Positions 1-9,453 are shown, counted from the first letter of the stretch. The stretch: 64,000 nucleotides of DNA from Paraburkholderia fungorum (GCF_900099835.1 NZ_FNKP01000001.1:124001-188000); one strand, 5' to 3'. The notes: generated by a model from the letters alone, not told the origin. Made by a program: numbers and translations.

Positions 1-602
1 GCGGCCTGAGCGGGCGCGGCCAGCTTGTCGACGAACGCGTCGACTTTCGACGAGCTGCCGTCGCCGCGCAACGGCGGCGTCAGCGAGCTATTGCCCGTGT
101 AGGGCTTGCCCATCGCCAGCTGACCGTTGGCCTGGGCGTTGCCGTAGGCTTTCGCGAGCGCGTTCAGCGCGGCGGTCTGACCTTCGTCGCCACCGCCGGC
201 GCTACTGCCGCCGCCGAGCGCGTTGGCCATGCTGGCCAGGCTGTTCGCCCCGCCGGCACCGCTTGCGCCGCCAACCTGCATGCCCTGATTGCGCATCAAC
301 TGCTTGAGCATGGCATCGGCCACGCCGATGCCCTTCTTCGACAGCTCCTGCGACATCTGCTGATCCATCATCGACGTGAAGGTCGCGCTGTCGTGGGAGT
401 CGAACGGGCCGTCCTGCGGCGTCGCATCGCGCATGCTTTTCAGCATCATCTGCGTGAACACGGCGTCGAATTGCTGGGCGGCCATCTTCATGCCGGCTTG
501 CGGCGACGCCTTGGCCTGCGCGCTCAGCGCGCCAAAACCCTGCACGTCGAGTGCAAACCGGTTGGTCAGGTCGTTCGCGGTATTGGTCGTATCCGAATTC
601 AT
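1..602 (-). CDS. flgJ: FlgJ, N-terminal part (rod-cap / peptidoglycan hydrolase), cut by window edge
   Basis: Flagellar rod-assembly protein. The N-terminal domain caps the growing rod; in most proteobacteria a C-terminal muramidase opens the peptidoglycan. About 200 residues are visible from the ATG at 600-602. Residues about 25-125 look like the rod-binding domain (runs such as AAQQFDAVFTQMMLKSM, then MMDQQMSQELSKKGIG), followed by a Gly/Ser/Ala-rich linker. The hydrolase half would lie beyond position 1, so its presence cannot be judged. It is the last visible gene of the flgB-to-flgJ operon and starts 12 bases after the flgI stop. Confidence 0.92.
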   Translation of the reverse strand, partial: MNSDTTNTANDLTNRFALDVQGFGALSAQAKASPQAGMKMAAQQFDAVFTQMMLKSMRDATPQDGPFDSHDSATFTSMMDQQMSQELSKKGIGVADAMLKQLMRNQGMQVGGASGAGGANSLASMANALGGGSSAGGGDEGQTAALNALAKAYGNAQANGQLAMGKPYTGNSSLTPPLRGDGSSSKVDAFVDKLAAPAQA

Positions 603-614
603 CTGGCGTCTTCC

Positions 615-1838
615 TTAGATGATTTCCAGGTCGGCGCGCAACGCGCCCGCCGCCTTCATGGCCTGCAGGATCGACATCAGATCCGCAGGCGTCGCACCGA
701 GTGCATTGAGAGCCTTTACTACATCGGCCAGGTTCGCGCCGGCCGTCACCATTTTCAGTGCGCCGTTGTCCTGCTTCATCTGAATCTGAGACTGACGCGC
801 GGCCACGGTCTGGCCGTTCGAGAACGCACCCGGCTGGCTGACTACCGGTTGCGTGTTGATGACCACCGACAGATTGCCGTGCGCCACCGCGCAGGTCTGC
901 AACGTGACCATCTGGTTCATCACGATCGAGCCGGTGCGCGCGTTCAGGATCACCTTCGCGGCAGCCTGCGCCGGCTTGACGTCGAGATTCTGCAATTGCG
1001 CCATGAACATCACCTGCTGCTGCGGATCGGTCGGCGCGCGCAACTGGATCGTGCGGCCGTCGAGTGCCATCGCCGTGCCGCTGCCGAACGCGTTGTTCAC
1101 CGCCGAGACGACGCGCTGCGTGGTGTCGTAATCCATGTCATTGAGGTCGAGCTGCATCGTGCCAGCCTGCGACACCGACGTCGGCACCGCGCGTTCGACG
1201 ATCGCGCCGCCCGCAATCCGGCCCGCTGCCAGCGTATTGACCTGCACCTTGCTGCCGTTGGCGCTCGCACCGGCGCCGCCCACAGCCATATTGCCCTGCC
1301 CGAGCGCGTACACCTGGCCGTCCGCGCCCTTGAGCGGCGTAAGCAGCAGCGTACCGCCGCGCAGGCTCTTCGCGTTGCCGAGCGAAGAAACGGTAATGTC
1401 GATCTGCTCGCCCGGACGCGCGAACGGCGGCAGCACCGCCGTCACCATCACCGCGGCGACGTTCTTCAACTGGATGTTCGACAGCGACGATGTCGAACTG
1501 CTCGAACCCGCCGCCTGGTTGTTGATCGAGATGCCGAGGTTCGCCAGCATGTTGGCGAGCGTCTGCGTGGTGAACGGTGTCTGGGTGGTCTGGTCGCCCG
1601 TGCCGTCGAGGCCGACCACGAGGCCGTAGCCGATCAGCGGGTTGTCACGCACGCCCTGGATCTGCACGAGGTCTTTCAGCCGTTCGGCATGCGCGGGCGT
1701 GACGGTCACGGCGGGCAGCGCGGCGCAGGCCAGCGCGACGAACGCGAGCGAGCGTGCGGTCCGGGAAGCCGCGCGACGGACAGCGAAGCCCGCAGTCGAA
1801 ACAGCGTGAACAGCGCGGCGAAGAGAGACGATACGCAT
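615..1838 (-). CDS. flgI: FlgI, flagellar P-ring protein
   Basis: Periplasmic P-ring subunit that forms a bushing around the distal rod in the peptidoglycan layer. The 407-residue reading begins with a long Arg-rich leader and hydrophobic stretch ending near PAHA, followed by mature [17 protein letters not shown], the family's characteristic start. The rest (GLDGTGDQT, later VNAAF and [14 protein letters not shown] motifs) is collinear with FlgI. An in-frame GTG lies three codons upstream (1847) and would overlap flgH. The ATG at 1838 is preferred, though its ribosome site is weak and translational coupling to flgH is likely. The FlgA protein encoded divergently should be its assembly chaperone. 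Confidence 0.95.
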   Translation of the reverse strand: MRIVSLRRAVHAVSTAGFAVRRAASRTARSLAFVALACAALPAVTVTPAHAERLKDLVQIQGVRDNPLIGYGLVVGLDGTGDQTTQTPFTTQTLANMLANLGISINNQAAGSSSSTSSLSNIQLKNVAAVMVTAVLPPFARPGEQIDITVSSLGNAKSLRGGTLLLTPLKGADGQVYALGQGNMAVGGAGASANGSKVQVNTLAAGRIAGGAIVERAVPTSVSQAGTMQLDLNDMDYDTTQRVVSAVNNAFGSGTAMALDGRTIQLRAPTDPQQQVMFMAQLQNLDVKPAQAAAKVILNARTGSIVMNQMVTLQTCAVAHGNLSVVINTQPVVSQPGAFSNGQTVAARQSQIQMKQDNGALKMVTAGANLADVVKALNALGATPADLMSILQAMKAAGALRADLEII

Positions 1839-1840
1839 GA

Positions 1841-2542
1841 TCACCACGGCGACACGTTAAGGAAGAAGCGTTGCAGCCAGCCCATGTTCTCGGCTTCGTC
1901 GAGATAACCCTTGGCCGAGTACTCGATTTTCGCGTCGGCCACCTGGGTGGAATACACCGCGTTCAGGCTGGAAATCGTGTTCGGATTGACCACGCCGGAG
2001 AAGCGCACGAATTCGTTACCCTGATTGATCAGCATCTGTTTTTCGCCGCTGACCGTCAGGTTGCCGTTCGGCTGCACGCCCGTCACCGTCACTGTGATCG
2101 TGCCGTTGAACGTGTTCGACGCATTCGCGCCGCCGGTGCCCGCGAACACATTGCTGCCGTTCGCGCTCAGATTGGCCTTGCTGAACAGGCCGCTGAGAAA
2201 GCCTGCGGTCGGCACGGCCATGGCGGTGCTGCCCGAGCGGTTGGCATTCGCGCCTGACGACTTGGTCGCGTTGATGTTTTCGGCAATCACGATCGTGATG
2301 ATGTCGCCCACATTGCGCGGCCGCTGGTCTTCGAACAGCGGTCGGCCCGCGTAGCCCGGATTGAAGATCGAACCGGGTGCCTGCATTTGCGGCGGCATCG
2401 GCGGGACGGCCGTCATCGGTTGTTGCGTGATCGGCTGCTTCGGCACGAGGCCGCAGCCGCCCAGCGCGGCGAGCAGCGTGAGCTGCACCAGCGCCTGAGC
2501 GGTGCGCGAATGAACCGGGATGCGAGAGATGTGCGACATCAT
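1841..2542 (-). CDS. flgH: FlgH, flagellar L-ring lipoprotein
   Basis: Outer-membrane L-ring subunit. From the ATG at 2542 (AAAGGCGG about six bases upstream) the protein has 233 residues with a lipoprotein signal ending in LGGC, so Cys30 would be the acylated residue. The segment [17 protein letters not shown] is typical of FlgH. An upstream in-frame start at 2572 would overlap the flgG stop and has no better ribosome site, so the shorter form is chosen. The stop lies 2 bases from the chosen flgI start, so the two are probably translated together. Confidence 0.94.
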   Translation of the reverse strand: MMSHISRIPVHSRTAQALVQLTLLAALGGCGLVPKQPITQQPMTAVPPMPPQMQAPGSIFNPGYAGRPLFEDQRPRNVGDIITIVIAENINATKSSGANANRSGSTAMAVPTAGFLSGLFSKANLSANGSNVFAGTGGANASNTFNGTITVTVTGVQPNGNLTVSGEKQMLINQGNEFVRFSGVVNPNTISSLNAVYSTQVADAKIEYSAKGYLDEAENMGWLQRFFLNVSPW

Positions 2543-2568
2543 GATTACCGCCTTTAATTCCCTGCCGC

Positions 2569-3357
2569 TCAAACCGACATCTGGCTGAGGGTCTGCAGCA
2601 TCTGGTCGGACGTGGTCACGGCCTTGCTGTTGATTTCGTAGGCGCGCTGGGTCTGGATCATGTTCACCAGTTCCTGCACCACGTTGACGTTCGAGGCTTC
2701 CACATAACCCTGATTCAGCGTGCCCGCGCCGTTCAGGCCCGGTTGCGCGATGTTCGGCGCGCCCGACGAAGCCGTTTCCGAGAACAGGTTCTCGCCCTTC
2801 GCATCCAGACCGGCCGGGTTGATGAAGGTCGCGAGCTGCATCGTGCCGAGCTGCTGCGTGTTGGTCGAACCGGCGACGGTGATCGACACCGAGCCGTCGC
2901 TGCCGACCGTCAGCGAGGTCGCGTTGGTCGGGATCGTGATGGCCGGCAGCACCTGATAGCCGCTCGACGTGACCAGCTGGCCCTGCGCGTTGGTCTGGAA
3001 CGAGCCGTCGCGCGTGTAGGCGGTGGTGCCGTCGGGCATCTGCACCTGGAAGAAGCCCTGGCCGTTGATCGCGAGGTCCTTCGAGTTGCCGGTTTGCTGC
3101 AGGTTGCCCTGGGTGTACAGACGCTCGGTGGCGACCTGTTGCACACCCGTGCCGAGCTGGATACCCGACGGCAATTCGGTTTGCTGCGTCGAATTCGCGC
3201 CCGGCTGACGGATGGTCTGATACAGCAGATCCTCGAACACCGCGCGCGAGCCCTTGAAGCCGTTGGTGCTGACGTTCGCGAGGTTGTTCGAGATGACGTC
3301 CATCTGCGACTGTTGCGCGTTCATGCCGGTAGCGGCGATGTAGAGCGAGCGATTCAC
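2569..3357 (-). CDS. flgG: FlgG, distal rod protein
   Basis: Distal rod subunit, 262 residues, close to the E. coli length. The N-terminal rod/hook signature [12 protein letters not shown] is present. So is the FlgG-specific stretch after it (residues about 45-75, TIRQPG to SGIQLGTGV) that gives the distal rod its rigidity. The C-terminal helix ends in QTLSQMSV. Translation appears to start at GTG (3355-3357) behind a good AAAGGAG site. The 132 bases separating it from flgF contain a degenerate direct repeat and are the largest gap inside this operon. Confidence 0.95.
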   Translation of the reverse strand: MNRSLYIAATGMNAQQSQMDVISNNLANVSTNGFKGSRAVFEDLLYQTIRQPGANSTQQTELPSGIQLGTGVQQVATERLYTQGNLQQTGNSKDLAINGQGFFQVQMPDGTTAYTRDGSFQTNAQGQLVTSSGYQVLPAITIPTNATSLTVGSDGSVSITVAGSTNTQQLGTMQLATFINPAGLDAKGENLFSETASSGAPNIAQPGLNGAGTLNQGYVEASNVNVVQELVNMIQTQRAYEINSKAVTTSDQMLQTLSQMSV

Positions 3358-3383
3358 TATGTTTCTCCTTTGTGGGTGGCGTT

Positions 3384-3470
3384 TAGCGCTTTAGCGCCTG
3401 GTGCCACCCCATGCAAAGCTGTCGACGTGAGCGGGCGCTTCAGCGCTTACCCCCGTCCCATGCAAAAACT
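3384..3470. repeat. Two degenerate direct repeats between flgG and flgF
   Basis: Two imperfect copies, about 3384-3420 and 3433-3470, share a GCGCTT-AGCGC core (a short self-complementary stem, spacer 2) followed after roughly 15 bases by CCCATGCAAA. They lie in the only sizeable gap of the flgB-flgJ operon, directly upstream of the flgG ribosome site. They could be an intergenic repeat element or a transcript-processing hairpin. No protein-coding potential is evident. Confidence 0.5.
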
Positions 3471-3489
3471 GCTATCCCAACACGGCCCG

Positions 3490-4248
3490 TCAGCTGAAGC
3501 TGAGCAGCTCGTTCGCGGACTGGTCGTTCTTGTCCGCGTTCTCCAGCAGCTTGGTCTGCATCTGGAACTGCCGCGCGTTGGTGATCATCGAGACCATCGC
3601 GCTGACCGGATTCACGTTGCTGCCTTCCAGCGACGCCGGCGCGACCGTCACGGCCGGATCGGCGTCGGCGGGATTGCCGTCGGCGGTACGAAACAGGCCG
3701 TCGTCACCGCGCGTCATGGTTTGCGGATCGGGATTCACCAGCTTCAGCTGATCGATCGTCACCACGGCCGTCGGCGGATCGCCCGGCGTCAGTGCGGACA
3801 CCGTGCCGTCCTTGCCGATGGTGATTTCCGCGCCCGGCGGCACCGACACCGGGCCGCCGTTGCCGAGCACCACCTGATTGGTGGCGTTCACCAGTTGCCC
3901 GTTTTCGTCGATGTGCAGATTGCCGGCGCGCGTATAAGCCTCGCCGCCGTCGGTGGTTTGCACCGCGAGCCATCCCGGCCCCTGGATTGCCACGTCGAGC
4001 GGATTGCCCGTCTGCTGGATCGGCCCCGGTGTGTAGTCCGCGCCCGGCGTCGACGACAGCACGAACGTGCGGGTGGTGTTGTCGTTGATCGAGCTGCCGT
4101 CGCCGAACGACATCGGCACGGCACGGAACGTTTCGAGCTGCGCGCGAAAGCCCGTGGTCGAGGCGTTCGCGAGGTTGTTCGCAACGATGGCTTGTTGTTC
4201 GAGCGCCTGGGCGCTGCCCGACATCGCGGTGTAAATCAGCCGATCCAT
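3490..4248 (-). CDS. flgF: FlgF, proximal rod protein
   Basis: Proximal rod subunit, 252 residues. It starts MDRLIYTAMSGSAQALEQQ and carries the rod signature NNLANASTTGFRA near residue 25. The C-terminal coiled segment ends ANELLSFS. It lacks the extra N-terminal stretch seen in the neighbouring flgG product, which is the usual distinction between FlgF and FlgG. The start is ATG at 4248, 16 bases after the flgE stop. Confidence 0.93.
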   Translation of the reverse strand: MDRLIYTAMSGSAQALEQQAIVANNLANASTTGFRAQLETFRAVPMSFGDGSSINDNTTRTFVLSSTPGADYTPGPIQQTGNPLDVAIQGPGWLAVQTTDGGEAYTRAGNLHIDENGQLVNATNQVVLGNGGPVSVPPGAEITIGKDGTVSALTPGDPPTAVVTIDQLKLVNPDPQTMTRGDDGLFRTADGNPADADPAVTVAPASLEGSNVNPVSAMVSMITNARQFQMQTKLLENADKNDQSANELLSFS

Positions 4249-4264
4249 GATGGCTCCCGTTCGG

Positions 4265-5782
4265 TTACAGGTTGATCAGGGTCTGGTCGACGGTCTGCTG
4301 GGTCTTGATCGTCTGCGCGTTCGCCTGATAGTTGCGTTGCGCCGTGATCAGGTCGACCAGCGCCCCGGTCAGATCGACGTTCGAATCTTCGGTTTCACCC
4401 GGCACCAGGCTGCCGAGCTGGTTGGTGCCCGGCGTGCCGATCTGCGCCTGGCCCGACGCCAGCGTCTGACCGTATTCGTTGTTGCCGAGGTCGACGAGAC
4501 CGTTCGGGTTCGTGAAGTTGGCCAGTGCGATCTGCCCGAGCAGGGCCGTCGCGCCGTTCGAGTACGTGCCCGTCACGTTGCCGGACGCGTCGATCGAGAA
4601 ATTGGTCAGGCTGCCCGCCTTGTTGCCGTTGGCCTGCATCGCGGCGACGTTGTCGCTGCCGCCGTACTGCGTCATGCCGGTCACGTTCAGCGTTAACGCT
4701 TGCGGCGTGCTCGAGCCGTCGGTGTTCGGAACCGTGAAGTTGAAGGCGAGCGGCGTTGCAGTCGGATTACCCGATGCGTCCGTCGTGCCGGTCAGCACGC
4801 CCGACGAATTGAAGGTTGCGCCGCCGATCAGCGAAGCCGTGCCGGTCGAGGTGCCTGCGTAGACGTTCCACGTGCCGGAGCCGGTCTTCGCGAAGTACAG
4901 GTTGACCTGCTGCGAGCCGCCGAGCGAGTCGTACGCGGTGACGCTGGTCGCGGCGTTGTAGGTCGCGCTGGAGTTCTGGTTGAACGCGATCGGCTGCGCG
5001 GTGATCGCATAGCTGTCGCCGGTGGCCGGCGTGCCGCTGAACGCGATGGTCTCGCCGTTGCCGAGGGTGATCGCCGTGCCGGCGGTGTACGTGCCGCCGG
5101 TGACGGTGACCGCGCCGGTCGTCGTGTCGGTGACGTTATAGGTCGTGGGGCTCGTGAAATCGACCGAGTAGCTGTCGGTGTTGGTGCCCGCCGCCGCGTT
5201 GGTGACGACCGCGCCGGTGGTGGTCAGCGAGCCGCTGTTGGTGGTGCCGGCGGCCACGGTCGGCGTGCCGTACATCAGGTCGTCCTGGGCGCCGAGGTTC
5301 AGGCCCGAGCCGGTGATCGTGGTCGTCACGACCGGTGCGATGTCGCCGGTCGGGATCTGCAGCGGCACGGTTTGCGCGGTGTTGATGATGCCTGCCGAAT
5401 TCGCCGCATAGCCCATCAGCTCCAGGCCCTGCGTGTTGGTGATGTAGCCGTCCTTGTTCATCTGGAACACACCGTTACGCGAATACGTCAGCGTGCCGTT
5501 GTTGTTCATCTGGAAGAAGCCGTTGCCGTTGATCGCGGCATTCAGCGCGGCGCCGGTACTGGTGAACGAGCCTTGTGCGAACTGCTGCTGCACACCGCTC
5601 AATTGCGTGCCGATACCGACTTGGTTGTTCACCGCGGTAGCGACGGAGCTGGCGTACACGTCGGCGAATTCAGCGGTGCCGCTCTTGAAGCCGACCGTAT
5701 TGGCGTTGGCAATGTTGTTGCCGATCACGTCGAGATCGCTCGACGCCGCGGACAAACCGCTCAGACCTGTGTTGTAACTCAT
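4265..5782 (-). CDS. flgE: FlgE, flagellar hook protein with enlarged D2 region
   Basis: Structural subunit of the hook, the universal joint. The N-terminal (NTGLSGLSAASSDLDVIGNN) and C-terminal (RNYQANAQTIKTQ) D0 helices match FlgE. At 505 residues it is about 100 longer than the enteric protein. The extra length sits around residues 195-260 as Thr/Gly-rich sequence with the pattern YSVDF...YNVTD...GTPATGDSY. That pattern resembles accessory domains of the hook-associated proteins FlgK/FlgL. The gene is followed directly by flgF. Confidence 0.95.
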   Translation of the reverse strand: MSYNTGLSGLSAASSDLDVIGNNIANANTVGFKSGTAEFADVYASSVATAVNNQVGIGTQLSGVQQQFAQGSFTSTGAALNAAINGNGFFQMNNNGTLTYSRNGVFQMNKDGYITNTQGLELMGYAANSAGIINTAQTVPLQIPTGDIAPVVTTTITGSGLNLGAQDDLMYGTPTVAAGTTNSGSLTTTGAVVTNAAAGTNTDSYSVDFTSPTTYNVTDTTTGAVTVTGGTYTAGTAITLGNGETIAFSGTPATGDSYAITAQPIAFNQNSSATYNAATSVTAYDSLGGSQQVNLYFAKTGSGTWNVYAGTSTGTASLIGGATFNSSGVLTGTTDASGNPTATPLAFNFTVPNTDGSSTPQALTLNVTGMTQYGGSDNVAAMQANGNKAGSLTNFSIDASGNVTGTYSNGATALLGQIALANFTNPNGLVDLGNNEYGQTLASGQAQIGTPGTNQLGSLVPGETEDSNVDLTGALVDLITAQRNYQANAQTIKTQQTVDQTLINL

Positions 5783-5827
5783 GATGACTCCGTATCTGGA
5801 AAGTCGTAACTAACTGGTGACTCGGAA

Positions 5828-6544
5828 TTAGAGAATCGCGTTGATGCCGGTCAGCGGCACCGTCGAGCCGTTCGACAGCACGAGACCGCTGGTGCCGTCG
5901 GACTGCTGCACGACGCTTTCCACGGTCGCCGCGCTGAGCGCCGTCGCGGTGGCAGGCTGGCCGCCCGCCGTCGCGCTGACGGTAAAGGTGTAGGTGCCGT
6001 CGGCCAGCGTGTTGCCCGACGAATCGACCGCCGTCACGCCGACCGGTGTGACGCCCGCTGCCTGCTTGCCGAGGTCGATCGTGTTGACCACCGTGCCGGA
6101 CGAGTTCTTGATCGTGAGCGTGACGTCGTCCGCTGCGGCCGGAAGCTGGACACCGATGGTGCTGGCCTTGCCGCTGGAAACCGTCATGGTGCTGCCCGAC
6201 GCGAGCACGCTGCTGCCGATCAGCAATGCGGCCTGCGACGACTGGCCGGCCGCGAGTTGCGTCGACAGCGAAGTCAGCGACGTATTCAGCTGGCTGATGC
6301 CCTGCACCGTGCTGATCTCGGCCAGCTGCGAAGTCATCTGCGAGCTGTCCATCGGGCTGGTCGGGTCCTGGTTCTTCAACTGCGCGACGAGCAGTTGAAG
6401 AAAGGTGTTCTGCAGGTCGGCGGCCGACGTGCCGGACGAGCTGCTGCTCGATCCGGTGGCACTCGTCGCGTTGTTCGTGCCGTTCATCGTGTCGAGCAGG
6501 GTCTGCGAAACGGTGGCGCCGCTGCTGCCAATAGTGGTGGTCAA
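5828..6544 (-). CDS. flgD: FlgD, hook-capping protein
   Basis: Scaffold protein needed to polymerise FlgE, 238 residues. The conserved N-terminal core FLQLLVAQLKNQDPTSPMD is present near residues 48-66, followed by Ser/Thr-rich sequence and a C-terminal beta-rich (FlgD Ig/tudor-like) half containing VTLTIKNSSGTVV. Translation appears to start at an unusual TTG (6542-6544) behind a clear GAGGAG site. No in-frame ATG lies nearby. It sits between flgC and flgE as in other beta- and gammaproteobacteria. Confidence 0.94.
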   Translation of the reverse strand: MTTTIGSSGATVSQTLLDTMNGTNNATSATGSSSSSSGTSAADLQNTFLQLLVAQLKNQDPTSPMDSSQMTSQLAEISTVQGISQLNTSLTSLSTQLAAGQSSQAALLIGSSVLASGSTMTVSSGKASTIGVQLPAAADDVTLTIKNSSGTVVNTIDLGKQAAGVTPVGVTAVDSSGNTLADGTYTFTVSATAGGQPATATALSAATVESVVQQSDGTSGLVLSNGSTVPLTGINAIL

Positions 6545-6555
6545 GGTAAGTCTCC

Positions 6556-6981
6556 TCAGGTTCCGATCGTGAGCGTTTTCAGCATCAGTGTTTTGGCCGT
6601 GTTTAGCGTCTCGACGTTGGCCTGATAGGAACGCGAAGCCGAAATCATGTTGACCATTTCCTGCACCGGGTCGACGTTGGGCAGCGTGACGTAACCGTCC
6701 GCGTTGGCCGCCGGGTTGCCGGGTTCATAAGCCGTTTTCATCGGCGACGGATCGTCGACCACGCCAGTGACCTGCACCCCGCCGACCTGCTGGCCGGACG
6801 CGCTGCGCGCGCCGCCGAGCGGGCTGACCGCGAACACGACCTGCTTGGCCTTGTACGGCTGGCCGTCCGGGCCGGTGGTACTGTCCGCGTTGGCGAGATT
6901 CGACGCCGTCACGTTGAGCCGTTGCGACTGCGCTGACATCGCGGAGCCGGCAACACCAAAAATATTCATCAGGGATGGCAT
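6556..6981 (-). CDS. flgC: FlgC, proximal rod protein
   Basis: Proximal rod subunit of 141 residues beginning [18 protein letters not shown]. The rod signature ASNLANADS is near residue 30 and the C-terminal helix [19 protein letters not shown] closes the protein. The open frame extends further upstream, but the ATG at 6981 has a strong AGGAGAGGTCAGGA leader and matches the usual family start. It lies 11 bases upstream of flgD. Confidence 0.95.
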   Translation of the reverse strand: MPSLMNIFGVAGSAMSAQSQRLNVTASNLANADSTTGPDGQPYKAKQVVFAVSPLGGARSASGQQVGGVQVTGVVDDPSPMKTAYEPGNPAANADGYVTLPNVDPVQEMVNMISASRSYQANVETLNTAKTLMLKTLTIGT

Positions 6982-7086
6982 GGTTTCCTGACCTCTCCTG
7001 CCGGTTCGACCCGGCCTCAAGTTAAGTCCCGTAGCGATTTGTGCTTGCTTGCTGCTGTATCTGTTACTGCATGCTCTGCATGTCTT

Positions 7087-7584
7087 TTACGAGCCCGACG
7101 TGATCGCCGAGAGCATCGTTTTGATCTGGTTCGATACCACCGTCATGCCGGACTCGTAGTGCAGCGTGTTGTCGGCGAACTGAACGCGCTCGGTGTCGAT
7201 ATCGACCGTGTTGCCGTCGAGCGCGGGCTGGGTCGGAATGCGGTATTGCAGGCTGCCGTAGTCGTCGGGCGAGCCGCCGGTTGCCGTCAGCGTGGCCTTG
7301 CCGGCCATGTGGCCCGGTTCCGTCGACACCATCGTCATGCCGCTCGTCACGCCCGCCGGTTGTGTCATCACCAGCGTCGAATTGTTCGACGCGCCCTGGC
7401 CGGCGGTGCTGCCGCCGGTCTTTTTCAGCGCGCCGGCCAGCGACGAGGCGAAGTCGACGTCGCGCGCCTTATACCCGGGGGTATCGGCGTTGGCGATATT
7501 CGACGACAGCAGCTCCTGGCGGTAGGCGCGCACATCCATCGCCTGGCGGCCAAAGGCGAATTCGGCATCGAGTTTGTCCAGCAT
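7087..7584 (-). CDS. flgB: FlgB, proximal rod protein
   Basis: First gene of the minus-strand rod/hook operon and the most proximal rod subunit, 165 residues. It begins MLDKLDAEFAFGRQAMDVR, contains SSNIANADTPGYKARDVDF (FlgB version of the rod signature), and ends in the coiled segment MTVVSNQIKTMLSAI. The start at 7584 is chosen because GGGAG stands six bases upstream; the longer open frame (to 7644) has no family support. It is transcribed divergently from flgA, so the 217 bases between the genes must hold both promoters. Confidence 0.94.
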   Translation of the reverse strand: MLDKLDAEFAFGRQAMDVRAYRQELLSSNIANADTPGYKARDVDFASSLAGALKKTGGSTAGQGASNNSTLVMTQPAGVTSGMTMVSTEPGHMAGKATLTATGGSPDDYGSLQYRIPTQPALDGNTVDIDTERVQFADNTLHYESGMTVVSNQIKTMLSAITSGS

Positions 7585-7801
7585 AGAAATCTCCCGAGAA
7601 GGTTCCCGAGGCGTCCCCGCCCGCGCCTCGCTCGAGGATCGCATTGACCGGGAAGGCCTTTTTGCATGAGGTGCATCTTATGGGCCGAACGCAAGCGGCA
7701 ATCGGACGAATAACCGGGAAAGGGGGCTTCTATTCAACGTTTGCGGCTGGGGCGCGCTCTCTAGAATGCAAGGCGTACCGATGCATTCGATGGAGAACCG
7801 T
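7585..7801. promoter_or_regulatory. Divergent flgB / flgA control region
   Basis: The intergenic stretch between flgB (minus) and flgA (plus) must carry promoters for both units. On the plus strand a TAGAAT hexamer at 7762-7767 could be a -10, with a poor -35 candidate TTTGCG 16 bases upstream. No sigma-28 sequence is visible. By analogy with enteric bacteria the operons would be class II genes activated by FlhDC, but I cannot identify an FlhDC site by eye. Confidence 0.4.
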
Positions 7802-9295
7802 ATGGACCAGCCCACTTCCGATCTGCCGCAGCGTGCGAGCCACGCGACGGCGTATCGCGCGAGTGCCGGTTTGCGTGCTTCGCGCGGCTCGCTGCCGGCA
7901 CGCACCATGCGGGTCGCGCCGCGTCTGGCGCTGCGCGCCACGTCGCGCCTCCTGACGCGGATGGTGGTAAGCGTCGCGCTGTGGGTCGCGGGCGGCATCG
8001 TGCTGCTGCCGGGCAACACGCAGGCTCAGGAAGCGAGCGGACCGATCGTGATCGCCGGTCCGGCTGAGAACAATCCGGCGGCGCTGAACGAAATCGCGCA
8101 AAAGATGGCAGCGGCGACGCCCGCGCAGCGCGCGGCGGTCGCCACCGCATTGGCCGCAGCCGCTGCACAGACGGCCGGACGCGAGCCGCAGAACCGCGAC
8201 GCCGATCCGTTTTCGCGCGCGGCCGGTTCGAACGGCGCGATCGTGATTCCGGGCGCGGGAGAACCCGCTGCCGCGCCGGCCATGATCCGCACCAATTTCA
8301 AGCCCGATGCCAACGGCGTCGTGACGATTCCGCCGCCGGGTTCGTCGATGAACGTGGCGCGCGTCAATGCCGCGCAAAGCCCGCGTACGGCGACGACGGT
8401 CGTCCCGGTCGTGGTCGCTCCGGCGCAGCCCGGCGTGACCAACGCGCAGCCGGTTGCCGCGAGCGCGCCCCAAGGCGGCTTCGACAGCCTGGCTTCGCGC
8501 GGCCTGCCGCCCGAATTCAGCGCGAACGGCAAGCCCATCGCAACCGCGATGCCGAGCCGTCCCGCAATCGCCAAATCACAGGCGCCGGCCGCAGTACGCC
8601 CAGTGGCAGCGGCCGTTGCGCCGGCAGATGCGCAGCAGCCCGCCGCAGCCGCTCAACCGGCGCCGCTGCCCGGCCAGCAGGACCCGGAAGCCATTCACAC
8701 GGCCGCTCTCGCTTTCCTGCAACAGCAGGCAGTCGGTTTGCCCGGCAAGGTCGATATCACCGTCGCACCGGCTTTCCCGCGCGGCATCGCCGCCTGCACG
8801 GCTCTCGAACCGTTCATGCCGACGGGCGCGCGCATGTGGGGCCGCACGACCGTGGGCGTGCGCTGCGCAGGCGGCCACCCGTGGACCATCTACCTGCAGG
8901 CACGCGTGTCCCTGCATGCCACTTACTACCTGGCCGCGCGCGCCATGAATGCGGGCGAAGTGCTCACCGCCGCCGACCTCGTCGCGCGCGACGGCGACCT
9001 GACCGGCTTGCCGCAGGCCATCGTTACCGATCCGTCGCAGGCCGTCGGCTCGGTTTCGCTGACGCGGATCGCGGGCGGCATGCCGCTGCGCCGCGACATG
9101 CTCAGGAGCGCGTCGGCGGTGTCGATCGGCCAGACCGTGCGCGTCGTGGCAGCCGGCGAAGGCTTCTCGATTTCGGCGGAAGGCAGCGCGATGAACAACG
9201 CATCGCCGGGTCAGCAGATCCGGGTGAAAACCGCGAACGGCCAGATCATTTCGGGCATCGTCCGCGATGGCGCGACGGTGGAGATTCAGCTGTGA
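7802..9295 (+). CDS. flgA: FlgA, P-ring assembly chaperone with long N-terminal extension
   Basis: Periplasmic chaperone required for FlgI P-ring assembly. The C-terminal part (from about residue 300; LPGKVDITVAPAFPRG, then a SAF-type segment with AGEVLTAADLVARDGDL, and QTVRVVAAGEGFSISAEG) matches FlgA. At 497 residues it is more than twice the enteric length. The extra N-terminal half has a hydrophobic export segment (VVSVALWVAGGIVLL...TQAQEA) and then about 200 residues of Ala/Pro-rich low-complexity sequence. The ATG at 7802 is preferred because GGAGAA lies six to seven bases upstream; in-frame ATGs at 7766, 7781 and 7790 are alternatives. Confidence 0.88.
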   Translation: MDQPTSDLPQRASHATAYRASAGLRASRGSLPARTMRVAPRLALRATSRLLTRMVVSVALWVAGGIVLLPGNTQAQEASGPIVIAGPAENNPAALNEIAQKMAAATPAQRAAVATALAAAAAQTAGREPQNRDADPFSRAAGSNGAIVIPGAGEPAAAPAMIRTNFKPDANGVVTIPPPGSSMNVARVNAAQSPRTATTVVPVVVAPAQPGVTNAQPVAASAPQGGFDSLASRGLPPEFSANGKPIATAMPSRPAIAKSQAPAAVRPVAAAVAPADAQQPAAAAQPAPLPGQQDPEAIHTAALAFLQQQAVGLPGKVDITVAPAFPRGIAACTALEPFMPTGARMWGRTTVGVRCAGGHPWTIYLQARVSLHATYYLAARAMNAGEVLTAADLVARDGDLTGLPQAIVTDPSQAVGSVSLTRIAGGMPLRRDMLRSASAVSIGQTVRVVAAGEGFSISAEGSAMNNASPGQQIRVKTANGQIISGIVRDGATVEIQL

Positions 9296-9425
9296 ACTGT
9301 CTGGCCGCCCCGAATCGCACGCTGGCTGAGGCCGTGGCGGCGGAACGGGCTTTCCCGCAGGCGGCCGAGCCGCCGAAAGGGCCAGATTGCGTTGAGAAGC
9401 AAGGAAATGCGTGGAGCGATTGCGC

Positions 9426-9453
9426 TAAAGTTTTGATCAGCGGTTGCCGTTAT
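9426..9453 (+). promoter_or_regulatory. Sigma-28 promoter of flgM
   Basis: TAAAGTTT (9426-9433) is followed after 12 bases by GCCGTTAT (9446-9453). The E. coli sigma-28 consensus is TAAAGTTT-N11-GCCGATAA, so both boxes are recognisable and the spacer is one base longer. The promoter ends 28 bases upstream of the flgM start and would make flgMN late genes under FliA, giving the usual autoregulatory loop. Confidence 0.75.

Noticed and set aside
393..1907. Long plus-strand open frames opposite flgI, flgG/flgF and flgE (393-1907, 2743-4275, 4700-5809)
   Set aside because: All lie antisense to conserved flagellar genes and have His/Arg-rich, low-complexity translations with no ribosome sites.
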